Below are positions 54,227 through 62,273 of a stretch of DNA of 64,000 bases, piece by piece. The stretch is from Mycolicibacterium lutetiense. Its GTDB lineage: Bacteria > Actinomycetota > Actinomycetes > Mycobacteriales > Mycobacteriaceae. The stretch is taken from NCBI RefSeq assembly GCF_017876775.1, contig NZ_JAGIOP010000002.1, forward strand, positions 1,116,001 through 1,180,000, given 5' to 3'. Positions within the stretch are counted from its first letter, which is position 1. Each line of letters starts with the position of its first letter. The notes below the pieces were generated by a model. That model saw nothing but the letters and a program-made list of their open reading frames with translations. It had not been told where the DNA came from and did no database searches. The position numbers were made by a program, and so were the translations under genes.

Positions 54227-55456
54227 ATGGCAGCTATGGTCGCGACCCATTTTCCGCTGCTGTCCTTCGACACCACCGACCCGGCGTTCGTCGCCGACCC
54301 ATGGGCGCGCTACCGCGAGATCCGGGAGTTGGGCGGAGCGGTCTTCAACGAGCGGATCAACCGCTGGATGGTCGGCGAATTCGACCTGGTCAAGCAGATC
54401 CTCAGTGCTCCTTTACAGTTCGGCTCCGAACGCGGCCAGGTGGAGCACGCCGCGGTGTTCGGCGGGCCGACGATGGAGTTCTACGACGGCCCCCACCACG
54501 ACCGGATCAGGTCGATCTGGTCCGGGGATTTCAAGCCCAGGACATTGGCCCGGCTGCGTCCGGTCATCACCGATATCGTGCGGGCCCGGCTGGAACCGGT
54601 CGCTGCCAGGCTGCGTGACGGGGAAACGGTCGAGGTCGTCTCGGAGCTCACCCGTGGGATCCCGACCGAGGTGATCGCGCACATGCTCGGGGTGGAACCG
54701 GAGATGGTCGGCCAATTCACCGCATGGAGCGACGCGATGGGCGCCTCCGCGGAGGGCTACAGCATGCCCGGCGAGCACGGTGCCGAGTTGATCGCGGCCG
54801 GCAAAAGCGCGACAGCCCAACTCAATACCTACATTCGCGAACAGCTGCCCAGCCGAACGTGCCCAGCCGACGACGAATGGGACCTGATCGGGACCATGGT
54901 CGACCACGAATACGCCTGCGAGCACATGACCGAACAGGAGATTGTCGCGAGCAACACCCAACTGGTGTTCGCCGGCAACGAGACCACCGCCAAGCTGCTC
55001 GCCCAGATCGTGGCGACCCTGGCCGCCCACCCGGATCAACGCCGACTCCTCCAGGCCGATCCCACCTTGGCGCTCGATGCAGTGGAAGAAGTACATCGCC
55101 TGGAAACTGTGTCGCACTCCATCTTCCGCGACGTGGTCGGCGAATCTGTCGCTGTCGGTGACATTGCCATGGCCGACGGTGAACGGATCACCCTGCTACT
55201 GGGCGCGGCCAACCGCGATCCAAGACGCTGGGAGCACCCCGACAACTTCGACATCACCCGGCGCAAGCTGTCCCACCTGGGATTCGCCTTCGGCCTGCAC
55301 AGCTGCCTGGGCATGAACCTGGCTCGCCTCGAAGCCCAGATCTTCCTCGAGGAACTGATCGAGACGGTGGGCGACTGGCAGGTGGCCGGGCCGCTGGACT
55401 ACGGCACCAACTACACCGTCCGCGGGCCCGGCCGGGTGCTGGTGTCGTTGGGCTGA
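54227..55456 (+). CDS. Cytochrome P450 (second of three)
   Basis: A 409-residue soluble P450: I-helix LVFAGNETTAKL (Gly-x-x-Thr oxygen motif), the ExxR-like region in AVEEVHRLETVS, and the heme loop FAFGLHSCLGMNLARLE with the Cys ligand. The start is ATG 54227, just after operator site 3; a TTG at 54209 lies inside the site. It is divergent from the cyclase gene and ends before a strong terminator. It probably uses the ferredoxin gene at 55534 although that is on the other strand. Subfamily not assigned. Confidence 0.9.
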   Translation: MAAMVATHFPLLSFDTTDPAFVADPWARYREIRELGGAVFNERINRWMVGEFDLVKQILSAPLQFGSERGQVEHAAVFGGPTMEFYDGPHHDRIRSIWSGDFKPRTLARLRPVITDIVRARLEPVAARLRDGETVEVVSELTRGIPTEVIAHMLGVEPEMVGQFTAWSDAMGASAEGYSMPGEHGAELIAAGKSATAQLNTYIREQLPSRTCPADDEWDLIGTMVDHEYACEHMTEQEIVASNTQLVFAGNETTAKLLAQIVATLAAHPDQRRLLQADPTLALDAVEEVHRLETVSHSIFRDVVGESVAVGDIAMADGERITLLLGAANRDPRRWEHPDNFDITRRKLSHLGFAFGLHSCLGMNLARLEAQIFLEELIETVGDWQVAGPLDYGTNYTVRGPGRVLVSLG

Positions 55457-55472
55457 CACCTCACTCACCCAA

Positions 55473-55521
55473 TGGCCAGTTATGACACGAATTCTGGGAA
55501 ATCGTGTGACACAACTGGCCA
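55473..55521. terminator. Bidirectional terminator between P450 and ferredoxin genes
   Basis: Outer perfect 9-base arms TGGCCAGTT (55473-55481) and AACTGGCCA (55513-55521), inner ACACGA (55485-55490) and TCGTGT (55502-55507), 11-base loop. It separates the convergent P450 and ferredoxin genes. Confidence 0.8.
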
Positions 55522-55533
55522 CTCGACCGGGAA

Positions 55534-55725
55534 TCAGCCCAGCATCCGTAGGGCACCCGCCGGGCACTGAGTCACAGCCTGCTGCAACCGTTCCCGGTCG
55601 CTCTCCGGGTGATCGCCGCCGCGGATCTGCACCATGCCCTCGTCAGAAACCTCGAACACATCCTCGGCGATCGATTCGCAGATGCCGTGGCCGGTGCACC
55701 TGCCCAGATCGACTTCGAGTCGCAT
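55534..55725 (-). CDS. P450-type [3Fe-4S]-like ferredoxin, CxxHxxC variant
   Basis: A 63-residue ferredoxin. The cluster motif is CTGHGIC (the position of the second cysteine is His, CxxHxxC) with a distal CPAGAL. Ferredoxins with this pattern carry a 3Fe-4S-type or altered cluster and pass electrons to mycobacterial P450s. It lies 6 bases after the P450 gene (55732) on the same strand, so the P450 it serves is evident. The small size and acidic character are usual. Confidence 0.9.
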   Translation of the reverse strand: MRLEVDLGRCTGHGICESIAEDVFEVSDEGMVQIRGGDHPESDRERLQQAVTQCPAGALRMLG

Positions 55726-55731
55726 CTTCGC

Positions 55732-56988
55732 CTACCGGATGTGCGCGGGCACGCGCTTGATGCCGTGCACGAAGCTGCTGTAAAGCATCTCGGGCTCACC
55801 GAATTCGATCGTCTTGAGCCGGGTCAGCAACTCACTGAACAGGTGTCGCAACTCGGTCTTGGCCAACTGATTGCCCAGACAGAAGTGCGGACCACCGCCG
55901 CCGAACCCGACCTGCGGATTGGGTGAGCGGCTGAGGTCGAACTGCTGCGGGTCGGTGAAGACTGATTCGTCCCGGTTGGCGGAGCAGTAGAACATGCCCA
56001 CCTTGTCGCCCGCGCTGATCCACTGACCCGCCAGCTCGACGTCCTCGGTGGCGACTCGGGCGAACTGCATCACCGGGGTCGCCCAGCGCACGAATTCCTC
56101 GGTGGCCATCCCGATCCGGTTGTCGAAATCCTCCATCAGCCAATCTCTTTGGTCCGGATTGGCGGCCAACGCCATCATCGCGTGGGTCGTGGTCTGCTTG
56201 GTGGTGTCATTGCCGGCCGAGGCCAGCAGGATCAGGAACGCCCCGATCTCCTCGTCGGTCAGCCGGTGGCCGTCCACCTCGGCATTGACGATGCTGGTCA
56301 TCAGGTCGTCACCGGGATTGGCCCGCCGGAACTTGGCGAGCTCGACGCCGGTGTTCGAGATCAGCATGATCTCGTTGATGGTGGCCATGGCCCGCTCTTC
56401 GAGCGACGAGAACTCGTCATCGCTCATGCTGAACAGCTTCTCGGCCGCCTTGGCCAGCGCCGGCTGATCGGCGGTGGGCACACCGAGCATGTCGGAGATC
56501 GTCCGCATCGGCAGCTGCGCCGAGCAGGCCTCGACGAAGTCGACATCGCCGGCACCGATCAGGTCATCGACGACGGCGACGGCATTGCGATGAATCTGCT
56601 CTTCGATCTTGCGCACGTTGCGCGGGGTGAACGCCGAGCTGATCAGGCGGCGGTACGTGGTGTGCTCCGGCGGATCCATCATCAGGAAGAACGTGGCGAA
56701 CTTCTGCACGTCGGCCGGCATCGGATCCAGCGCCACACCCTGGGTCGAGGTGAACAGCTCCGGGTGCTGACTGACGAACTGGATGTCCGCGCGGCGGGTG
56801 ACGGCCCAGAAGCCGGGCTCTACGACATCGAACAGGGTCGACAGCGGCTGATGCCAACTCAATCCGTCAGCGGCGCGCAGTTGCGCGAACGTCTCATCAC
56901 GCCGAGCGAACGGCTGGCTCCAGAAATCGTGTGAGGTGATGTCGAACGGGCTGTATTCGCGTGCCTGCGGCGAGCTGGCAACTGTCAC
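55732..56988 (-). CDS. Cytochrome P450 (third of three)
   Basis: A 418-residue P450 with I-helix ILLASAGNDTTKQ, ExxR-like region in EEFVRWATPVM, and heme loop FGGGGPHFCLGNQLAKTE. The GTG start at 56988 has AGGAGGGAACCACC directly upstream; the frame extends beyond into the TetR gene region but only as an antisense shadow. The glycine-rich FGGGGPHFCLGN signature is typical of actinobacterial steroid- or terpenoid-type P450s, but the subfamily cannot be fixed. It is co-transcribed with the ferredoxin and divergent from the TetR gene with operator site 4 between. Confidence 0.92.
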   Translation of the reverse strand: MTVASSPQAREYSPFDITSHDFWSQPFARRDETFAQLRAADGLSWHQPLSTLFDVVEPGFWAVTRRADIQFVSQHPELFTSTQGVALDPMPADVQKFATFFLMMDPPEHTTYRRLISSAFTPRNVRKIEEQIHRNAVAVVDDLIGAGDVDFVEACSAQLPMRTISDMLGVPTADQPALAKAAEKLFSMSDDEFSSLEERAMATINEIMLISNTGVELAKFRRANPGDDLMTSIVNAEVDGHRLTDEEIGAFLILLASAGNDTTKQTTTHAMMALAANPDQRDWLMEDFDNRIGMATEEFVRWATPVMQFARVATEDVELAGQWISAGDKVGMFYCSANRDESVFTDPQQFDLSRSPNPQVGFGGGGPHFCLGNQLAKTELRHLFSELLTRLKTIEFGEPEMLYSSFVHGIKRVPAHIR

Positions 56989-57041
56989 GGTGGTTCCCTC
57001 CTGCACGGCGCCCGACGACGGTGTCGCGGCACGAATTAGCG

Positions 57042-57067
57042 TGACAGTTCGTCGATAGTTTGTAAAG
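57042..57067. promoter_or_regulatory. Site 4 of the TGACA-N14-TGTAAAG family
   Basis: TGACA (57042-57046), 14 bases, TGTAAAG (57061-57067), 8 bases before the TetR gene ATG (57076) and 53 bases from the divergent P450 start. It implies that this TetR protein controls itself and the P450-ferredoxin pair. Confidence 0.65.
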
Positions 57068-57075
57068 CTGTGGGT

Positions 57076-57612
57076 ATGGCGGAAATATCGTCTGTGGACG
57101 ACGAGAGCAGTACCCGTGGACGCATCCTGGCCGCCACCGCCGAGGTGCTCGGGGCCAACGGGATGACAAAGCTCAGCCTGTCCGAGGTGGCCCTGCAAGC
57201 AGGGGTGTCCCGGCCGACGCTGTACCGCTGGTTCGCCTCCAAACAGGAACTGCTCGACGCATTCGTGGTGTGGGAGCGCAAGTACTACGAACAGGCGGTG
57301 GCCCAGGCCTCCGCCGGTCTGCCCGAGGACGCACACCTGGACGCCGCACTGCGAACCGTCGTCGAATATCAGCAGTCCTACCCGGGCTTGCGCATGGTCG
57401 ATATCGAACCTGAACATGTCATCAACCGCCTCAGCCAGGTCATCCCGCTGATGCGGGAACGCCTACAGCGGCTCACCACCGGGTCGGACGCCGACATCGC
57501 CGCGGCCACTGCGGTGCGGGTGGCGGTCTGCCACTACCTGGTGCGCAGTGACGACGCCGACGATTTCCTCGCGCAACTGCGTCATGCCGCCGGGGTGAAG
57601 CCGCAGCGTTGA
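57076..57612 (+). CDS. TetR-family transcriptional regulator A
   Basis: A 178-residue TetR-type repressor. The helix-turn-helix lies at about residues 32-51 with the sequence TKLSLSEVALQAGVSRPTLY, followed by RWFASKQELLDAF. The ligand-binding part has EYQQSYPGLRMVDIEPE and ends VRSDDADDFLAQLRHAAGVK. Start ATG 57076 (a GTG at 57070 is possible). It is strongly similar to the TetR gene at 62274, which has an identical recognition region, so both may bind the same sites. It sits 8 bases after operator site 4, suggesting self-control, and 12 bases before the GH3 gene. Confidence 0.9.
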   Translation: MAEISSVDDESSTRGRILAATAEVLGANGMTKLSLSEVALQAGVSRPTLYRWFASKQELLDAFVVWERKYYEQAVAQASAGLPEDAHLDAALRTVVEYQQSYPGLRMVDIEPEHVINRLSQVIPLMRERLQRLTTGSDADIAAATAVRVAVCHYLVRSDDADDFLAQLRHAAGVKPQR

Positions 57613-57624
57613 CCTGGCAAAACC

Positions 57625-59862
57625 GTGCCCGAGGCTACGCTGGCGGCGGTGACGCACTCTGAAGATCACATCGCCGGACTCGACCTGACCGACCAGGCTG
57701 CGCTGGGCAGTGGTGCGAGCTTCTGGACCACCAAGACGATCGGCACCGTCCCGGCCATCATGCTGACCGACGGTCCGCACGGTGTTCGTCATCAAACCGG
57801 CAGTGCGACAGATCATCTGGGCATCTCCGGCAGTGAGCCGGCGACCTGCTTTCCGCCCGCGGTCGGGCTCAGCCAGACCTGGGATCCCGCGTTGGTGGAA
57901 CGGATCGGCCAGGCGCTGGGCGACGAAAGCCGCGCACTGGGTGTACAGGTGCTACTCGGACCCGGAGTCAACATCAAGCGCGACCCACGCTGCGGGCGCA
58001 ACTTCGAGTACTACTCGGAAGATCCGCTCTTGTCCGGGGCGCTCGGTGCGGCCTGGGTGCGCGGCGTGCAGAGCCGCGGCGTCGGCTCGTCGCTGAAACA
58101 TTTCGCGGCCAACAACGCCGAGCACGATCGGATGCGCGCCAGCTCCGATGTCGACCTCCGTACGTTGCGTGAGATCTATCTGCGCAGCTTCGAGATCGTG
58201 GTGCGCCAGGCGGGCCCGTGGACGGTGATGTGCTCCTACAACCGGATCAACGGGGTGTACGCCGCCGAGAACGCCTGGCTGCTGACCACGGTGCTCCGCG
58301 ACGAATGGGGTTTCGACGGCGTGGTGGTCAGTGACTGGGGCGCGGTGGCCGACCGGCCCACCGCCGTGGCAGCGGGCCTGGATCTGGAGATGCCGACGAC
58401 CGGCGGGATCTCCGACGCCGAGGTGGTGCGCGCGGTCGACGCCGGCACGCTGGACGCGGCTGCTGTCACGCGGGCGGCGGCACGGGTAGCCGGTCTGGCC
58501 CATCGGGTCACCCAAACAGGCACCTCGGCAACATCATTCGATATCGACGCCCATCACGAGCTGGCCCGCGAGGCGGCCCGGCGAGCCATCGTGCTGTTGA
58601 AGAACGACGACGACCTGCTGCCATTGGCGCCGTCACCGCTGGCGGTCATCGGCGGGTTCGCCCAAGAACCCAGGTACCAGGGTGGTGGCAGTTCCCACGT
58701 GAACCCGACCCGGCTCGACATCCCACTGGACGAGATCGGAAGGCTTGCCGGCGATCACGCGGTCAGCTATTGCCCCGGAACCGATACGACGGCCGCCGCT
58801 GCGGCGGCCGAATCAGCCGAAACCGCAATCGTATTCCTCGGTCTCACCGCCGAAGAGGAGTCCGAGGGTTACGACCGTGAGCATATCGACCTGCCCGCCA
58901 CCCAACTCGACCTGCTGCGTGCCGTGGTCGACGTCCAGCCGCGCACCGTGGTCGTGCTGTCGCATGGCGGCGTGGTCCGCCTCGACGCCGTCGCCGACCT
59001 GGCCCCGGCCGTCCTTGACGGGGCACTGCTCGGCCAGGCCGGCGGTGGCGCGTTGGCCGATGTGCTGTTCGGCATCGCCAATCCGTCGGGCCGGCTGGCC
59101 GAGACTGTGCCACTGCGGCTGCAGGATTGCCCCGCCTACCTCAATTTTCCGTCCGAATCCGGCCACACCGTCTACGGCGAGCGGATGTTCGTCGGCTATC
59201 GCTGGTATGACTCGCGCGAGATGCCGGTGACGTTCCCGTTCGGCCACGGCCTGTCCTACACCCGGTTCGGCTACTCGGATCTTGAGCTCACCACCACCGG
59301 TGCAGGTGTGGCGGTGCGCGTGACGGTCACCAACACCGGTGACCGACCGGGCCGGGAGGTGGTGCAGGCCTATGCCGGGTTGCCCGGATCCCGCGTCGGC
59401 CGACCGGCGCGGTGGTTGGCCGGATTCGCTTCGGCCACCGTCGAACCAGGTCACCGGCAGACCGTCGAAATCCCCATCGATCGAACCGATCTCGCGTACT
59501 GGAGCACGGATGCCGGACGCTGGGTAGTGGAGGCCGGCGAGTATGCGGTGTCGGTCGGCGCGTCGAGCCGGGATATCCGGCTGACCGCGACGGTGACGTT
59601 GGACGGCGACGAGCCGACCCGGCCGTTTACCCGTGAATCGACGCTGGGCGAGTTGCTCGCCGACCCTGTGGCAGCGCAGACGCTCCTGACGGTGCTCGGC
59701 AGCGCATCCCCGTTCGGCGCGACCGATTCCGCACTCGGCAGCAACCTGCTGCGGATGCTCGAATCGGTGCCGATCGGGCGGGTGGTCGGGTTCTCGGCGG
59801 GAAAGGTCACCCGCGAGCAGCTCGATGAACTGCTCGCGAGCGTCAACGCTCAGCGATCCTGA
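57625..59862 (+). CDS. Glycoside hydrolase family 3 (beta-glucosidase-like)
   Basis: A 745-residue GH3 enzyme: LTDGPHGVR near residue 51, KHFAANNAEHDR (substrate-binding Lys-His), the nucleophile Asp237 in VVSDWGAV, a second alpha/beta domain with GSSHVNPTR, and a fibronectin-III-like C-terminal domain with DRPGREVVQAYAGLPGS. No signal peptide, so cytoplasmic. It would release beta-linked glucose or a similar sugar from a glycoside. GTG start at 57625 (a GTG at 57649 is possible); it follows TetR A by 12 bases. A glycosidase in a P450-rich cluster suggests a glycosylated plant-type substrate. It overlaps the CoA-transferase gene end by 13 bases. Confidence 0.88.
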   Translation: MPEATLAAVTHSEDHIAGLDLTDQAALGSGASFWTTKTIGTVPAIMLTDGPHGVRHQTGSATDHLGISGSEPATCFPPAVGLSQTWDPALVERIGQALGDESRALGVQVLLGPGVNIKRDPRCGRNFEYYSEDPLLSGALGAAWVRGVQSRGVGSSLKHFAANNAEHDRMRASSDVDLRTLREIYLRSFEIVVRQAGPWTVMCSYNRINGVYAAENAWLLTTVLRDEWGFDGVVVSDWGAVADRPTAVAAGLDLEMPTTGGISDAEVVRAVDAGTLDAAAVTRAAARVAGLAHRVTQTGTSATSFDIDAHHELAREAARRAIVLLKNDDDLLPLAPSPLAVIGGFAQEPRYQGGGSSHVNPTRLDIPLDEIGRLAGDHAVSYCPGTDTTAAAAAAESAETAIVFLGLTAEEESEGYDREHIDLPATQLDLLRAVVDVQPRTVVVLSHGGVVRLDAVADLAPAVLDGALLGQAGGGALADVLFGIANPSGRLAETVPLRLQDCPAYLNFPSESGHTVYGERMFVGYRWYDSREMPVTFPFGHGLSYTRFGYSDLELTTTGAGVAVRVTVTNTGDRPGREVVQAYAGLPGSRVGRPARWLAGFASATVEPGHRQTVEIPIDRTDLAYWSTDAGRWVVEAGEYAVSVGASSRDIRLTATVTLDGDEPTRPFTRESTLGELLADPVAAQTLLTVLGSASPFGATDSALGSNLLRMLESVPIGRVVGFSAGKVTREQLDELLASVNAQRS

Positions 59863-61031
59863 CCGCCGCGCAGCTCGGCCAGGATCTCGTCGGTGTGCGC
59901 ACCGAGCGCCGGGGCGACCATGCGCGGCTGCCATGGGGTGGCCGAGAAGTCAGCCGGGCTCGCCACCATCGGCACCGTGGAAATTCCGTCTGGCACTTCG
60001 ACAATGCCTCCGGCGGCGTGGAACTGCTCATCGGCGATGACGTCGTCGAGGCTGTTGATCGGCGACCAGAAGAAGTCGGGCTCAGCGTCGAACAACGGGG
60101 CCCAGTGGTCCATCGGATGGCCGGCGAAGAGGGTGTCCAGCTCGGCGATCAGTTCGCGCGCATTGACGTATCGGTCGCGCGCGGTGGCGAACCGCGTGTC
60201 GCTCAACCAGTCCTCGCGGGCCACCACCCGGCACAGTGCGGGCCAGTGCCGGTCTCCCTGCAGCCCGACGATCCAGAAGCGTTTGCCGTCACCGGCGGTG
60301 TAGTTGTTCATACACGGGTTGGCCATCGCCTCACGCTGGCCGATGGCGATCTGCTCACCGCTCATCAGCACCGTGTTCAGATCGAAGCTGACGGTGTAAG
60401 CACCCTGCCGGTACAGCGAGGTGCTGACCAATTGACCAGCGCCCGTGCGGTTTCGGGCCAGTAGTGCGGCGCATACCGCGGCGGCCAGCGTCATTCCCGC
60501 GGAGTGGTCCCCCATGCCGCCGCGCTGAAACGGCGGGGTGTCTCCGGGACGGGTGAGCAGGTCGGCCAGTCCGGCCCGGGCCCAGAACGCGGCAACGTCA
60601 TAGGCCGCCCGGTCCGCCTCCGGTCCGGTCAGGCCGTATCCGGTGACCAACCCGTACACCAAGCGTGGATTTCTGGCCGCGACCGTCTCGAAGTCGAGTT
60701 CCAGCCGACGTAGCGCCGCGGGACGCACATTCGTCAGGAAAACATCTGCGGTGGAAAGCAATTCCATGGCAGTTTCCCGTCCTTCGGTCGTGCCGAGGTC
60801 GAGGACGATGCTGCGTTTGGATCGGTTGTCCATCTCGAAGGGCGGATTGGCCGCCACGCCCAGATCTGGATCCAGGCCGAGCATCCGGCCGAAGGTTCTC
60901 GCCGGGTCACCCGACGGCGGTTCGATCTTGATGACGTCAGCGCCCCAGTCGGCAAGTATCGCGCCGGCTGCCGGCGCGGCAACCCAGACGCCCAACTCGA
61001 TGACCCGAAACCCTTCCAACGGACCCGCCAT
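59850..61031 (-). CDS. Class III CoA-transferase (CaiB/BaiF family)
   Basis: A 393-residue CoA-transferase: GPLEGFRVIELGVWVAAPAAGAILADWGADVIKIEPP (in pieces) at the N-terminus, NRSKRSIVLDLGTTEG, and the substrate region YDVAAFWARAGLADLLT with the likely catalytic Asp (in YDV). It transfers CoA to a carboxylic acid, activating it for beta-oxidation. The start ATG 61031 has GGGAAGGATTGACG upstream; further in-frame starts would overlap operator site 5. It is divergent from the kinase-like gene. Two paralogous flanking operators would control both. Confidence 0.88.
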   Translation of the reverse strand: MAGPLEGFRVIELGVWVAAPAAGAILADWGADVIKIEPPSGDPARTFGRMLGLDPDLGVAANPPFEMDNRSKRSIVLDLGTTEGRETAMELLSTADVFLTNVRPAALRRLELDFETVAARNPRLVYGLVTGYGLTGPEADRAAYDVAAFWARAGLADLLTRPGDTPPFQRGGMGDHSAGMTLAAAVCAALLARNRTGAGQLVSTSLYRQGAYTVSFDLNTVLMSGEQIAIGQREAMANPCMNNYTAGDGKRFWIVGLQGDRHWPALCRVVAREDWLSDTRFATARDRYVNARELIAELDTLFAGHPMDHWAPLFDAEPDFFWSPINSLDDVIADEQFHAAGGIVEVPDGISTVPMVASPADFSATPWQPRMVAPALGAHTDEILAELRGGQDR

Positions 61032-61052
61032 CGTCAATCCTTCCCGAACCCG

Positions 61053-61080
61053 CTTTACAACCTCATGTAAATTTGTAAAC
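61053..61080. promoter_or_regulatory. Site 5, symmetric member of the TGACA-N14-TGTAAAG family
   Basis: TTTACA (61054-61059), 14 bases, TGTAAA (61074-61079) is a perfect inverted repeat; reading leftward it ends TGTAAAG, reading rightward TGTAAAC. It lies between two divergent genes, 7 bases before the kinase-like ATG (61088) and 21 bases before the CoA-transferase ATG (61031). This symmetric copy supports a dimeric repressor. Confidence 0.65.
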
Positions 61081-61087
61081 TTGCTCA

Positions 61088-62230
61088 ATGCTCACACCGG
61101 CCCGCCGCATCATCCCCGCAGTCGGCCTGGCCGCACACATCGGCCACGGCGTGCAACGTATCGCAACCGATGCGGCGATCGGGCGCATGCGTTCACTACC
61201 CCGCCACGTCGGCGGCCTCGACGCGGCGTACCTGTCCCGGCTCACCGGGCGCACGATCGAATCCGTGTCGGTGGTCGGCGGCGACGCAGGTACGTCGTCG
61301 CGCGCCCGGCTGGCCCTGTCGGGCGGTCCGGATGTTCCCGAATCGGTGTTCGTCAAGATGCCCGCTGAAACCGCGGCGACCCGGATGATGGGCGAGTTGG
61401 GCCGGCTGGGGCACACCGAGGTGCGGTTCTACCAACAGCTGGCCGACGGCCTGCCCGGGGTTCCCCGCTCCTACGGCGCTGCCTTCGATCCACTGACCGG
61501 GCGGTATGTGCTGGTGCTGGAAGACCTGGCGCTCAGCCCCTGCGAGTTCACCGACACCCTGCACCCGCTGGACCGGAACCGCGCCGCCGCGACAGTCGGG
61601 CTGCTGGCCCGCGTCCACGCCGCGTTCTGGGGGCGGTTGCCGGCACGCAGCGGCAGCGGACCGTTGGGCTGGCTGTACTCGGCATCTGGCGATGACACCT
61701 CACTGATGACCGGCTCACTACTCAAGCTGTCGACCAAACGCCTGGCCGAGAACACCGACATTCCGGTGGCCGACGGGCAGTTCATCGACGAGAACTACCG
61801 AGCGGCGGCACAGCTGCTCGACCGGCCACCGCACACCGTCATGCATGGTGACGCCCATCCGGGCAACCTGTTCTTCCGCAACGGCGAGGCGGGCCTGCTC
61901 GACTGGCAGGCCGTCCGCCGGGGCCATCCCGGCCGGGAGCTGGCGTACACCCTGGTCACCTGCATGACCACAGCCGACCGGCAGGCCGCCGAACGGGACC
62001 TGCTCGACGAATACCGACGCGCACTGGCCGCAGCCGGCGGCCCGATGCTGGATCACGACGAGTTGTGGGAGCGTTACCGCCTGGGCGCGATCTACGCCTA
62101 CGCCGCGCCTGTCATCACCGCCGGGCTCGGCGGTATGCAGGATGAAGGCATCGCGCTGGAAGGGGCCAGACGGGGTGTGGCAGCCTTGGCGGACCTCGAG
62201 ACTGTGGCGATACTCAAGAAGTTGCTCTGA
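61088..62230 (+). CDS. APH-family phosphotransferase-like protein
   Basis: A 380-residue protein of the aminoglycoside phosphotransferase/choline-kinase fold. The Brenner-type catalytic motif is VMHGDAHPGNLFFRNG and the metal/DFG equivalent is AGLLDWQAVRRGHPGRELAYTLV. The N-terminal half holds RLTGRTIESVSVVGGDAGTSSRARL and VFVKMP (nucleotide-binding Lys). Many such genes sit next to CoA-transferases and acyl-CoA enzymes in mycobacteria, so it more likely phosphorylates a lipid or alcohol than an antibiotic. The ATG lies 7 bases after operator site 5. Substrate unknown. Confidence 0.82.
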   Translation: MLTPARRIIPAVGLAAHIGHGVQRIATDAAIGRMRSLPRHVGGLDAAYLSRLTGRTIESVSVVGGDAGTSSRARLALSGGPDVPESVFVKMPAETAATRMMGELGRLGHTEVRFYQQLADGLPGVPRSYGAAFDPLTGRYVLVLEDLALSPCEFTDTLHPLDRNRAAATVGLLARVHAAFWGRLPARSGSGPLGWLYSASGDDTSLMTGSLLKLSTKRLAENTDIPVADGQFIDENYRAAAQLLDRPPHTVMHGDAHPGNLFFRNGEAGLLDWQAVRRGHPGRELAYTLVTCMTTADRQAAERDLLDEYRRALAAAGGPMLDHDELWERYRLGAIYAYAAPVITAGLGGMQDEGIALEGARRGVAALADLETVAILKKLL

Positions 62231-62241
62231 TGGTCCTACCA

Positions 62242-62264
62242 TTTGTTGAACCACGATCAACCAA
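62242..62264. promoter_or_regulatory. Candidate operator of TetR gene B
   Basis: An inverted repeat TTTGTTGA (62242-62249), 7 bases, TCAACCAA (62257-62264), with 7 of 8 arm positions matching, 9 bases before the GTG start of the second TetR gene. It differs from the TGACA-N14-TGTAAAG sites, so this gene may be controlled differently from its paralogue. Confidence 0.45.
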
Positions 62265-62273
62265 GGCCTGGAC

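Noticed and set aside
55732..57417. A longer N-terminus for the third P450
   Set aside because: The extra 143 residues are antisense to TetR A; GTG 56988 has a strong ribosome site and gives the usual P450 length.
61088..62230. Aminoglycoside resistance gene
   Set aside because: The phosphotransferase fold is present, but context with CoA-transferase, TetR and aldehyde dehydrogenase genes and the mycobacterial family habit point to a metabolic kinase.
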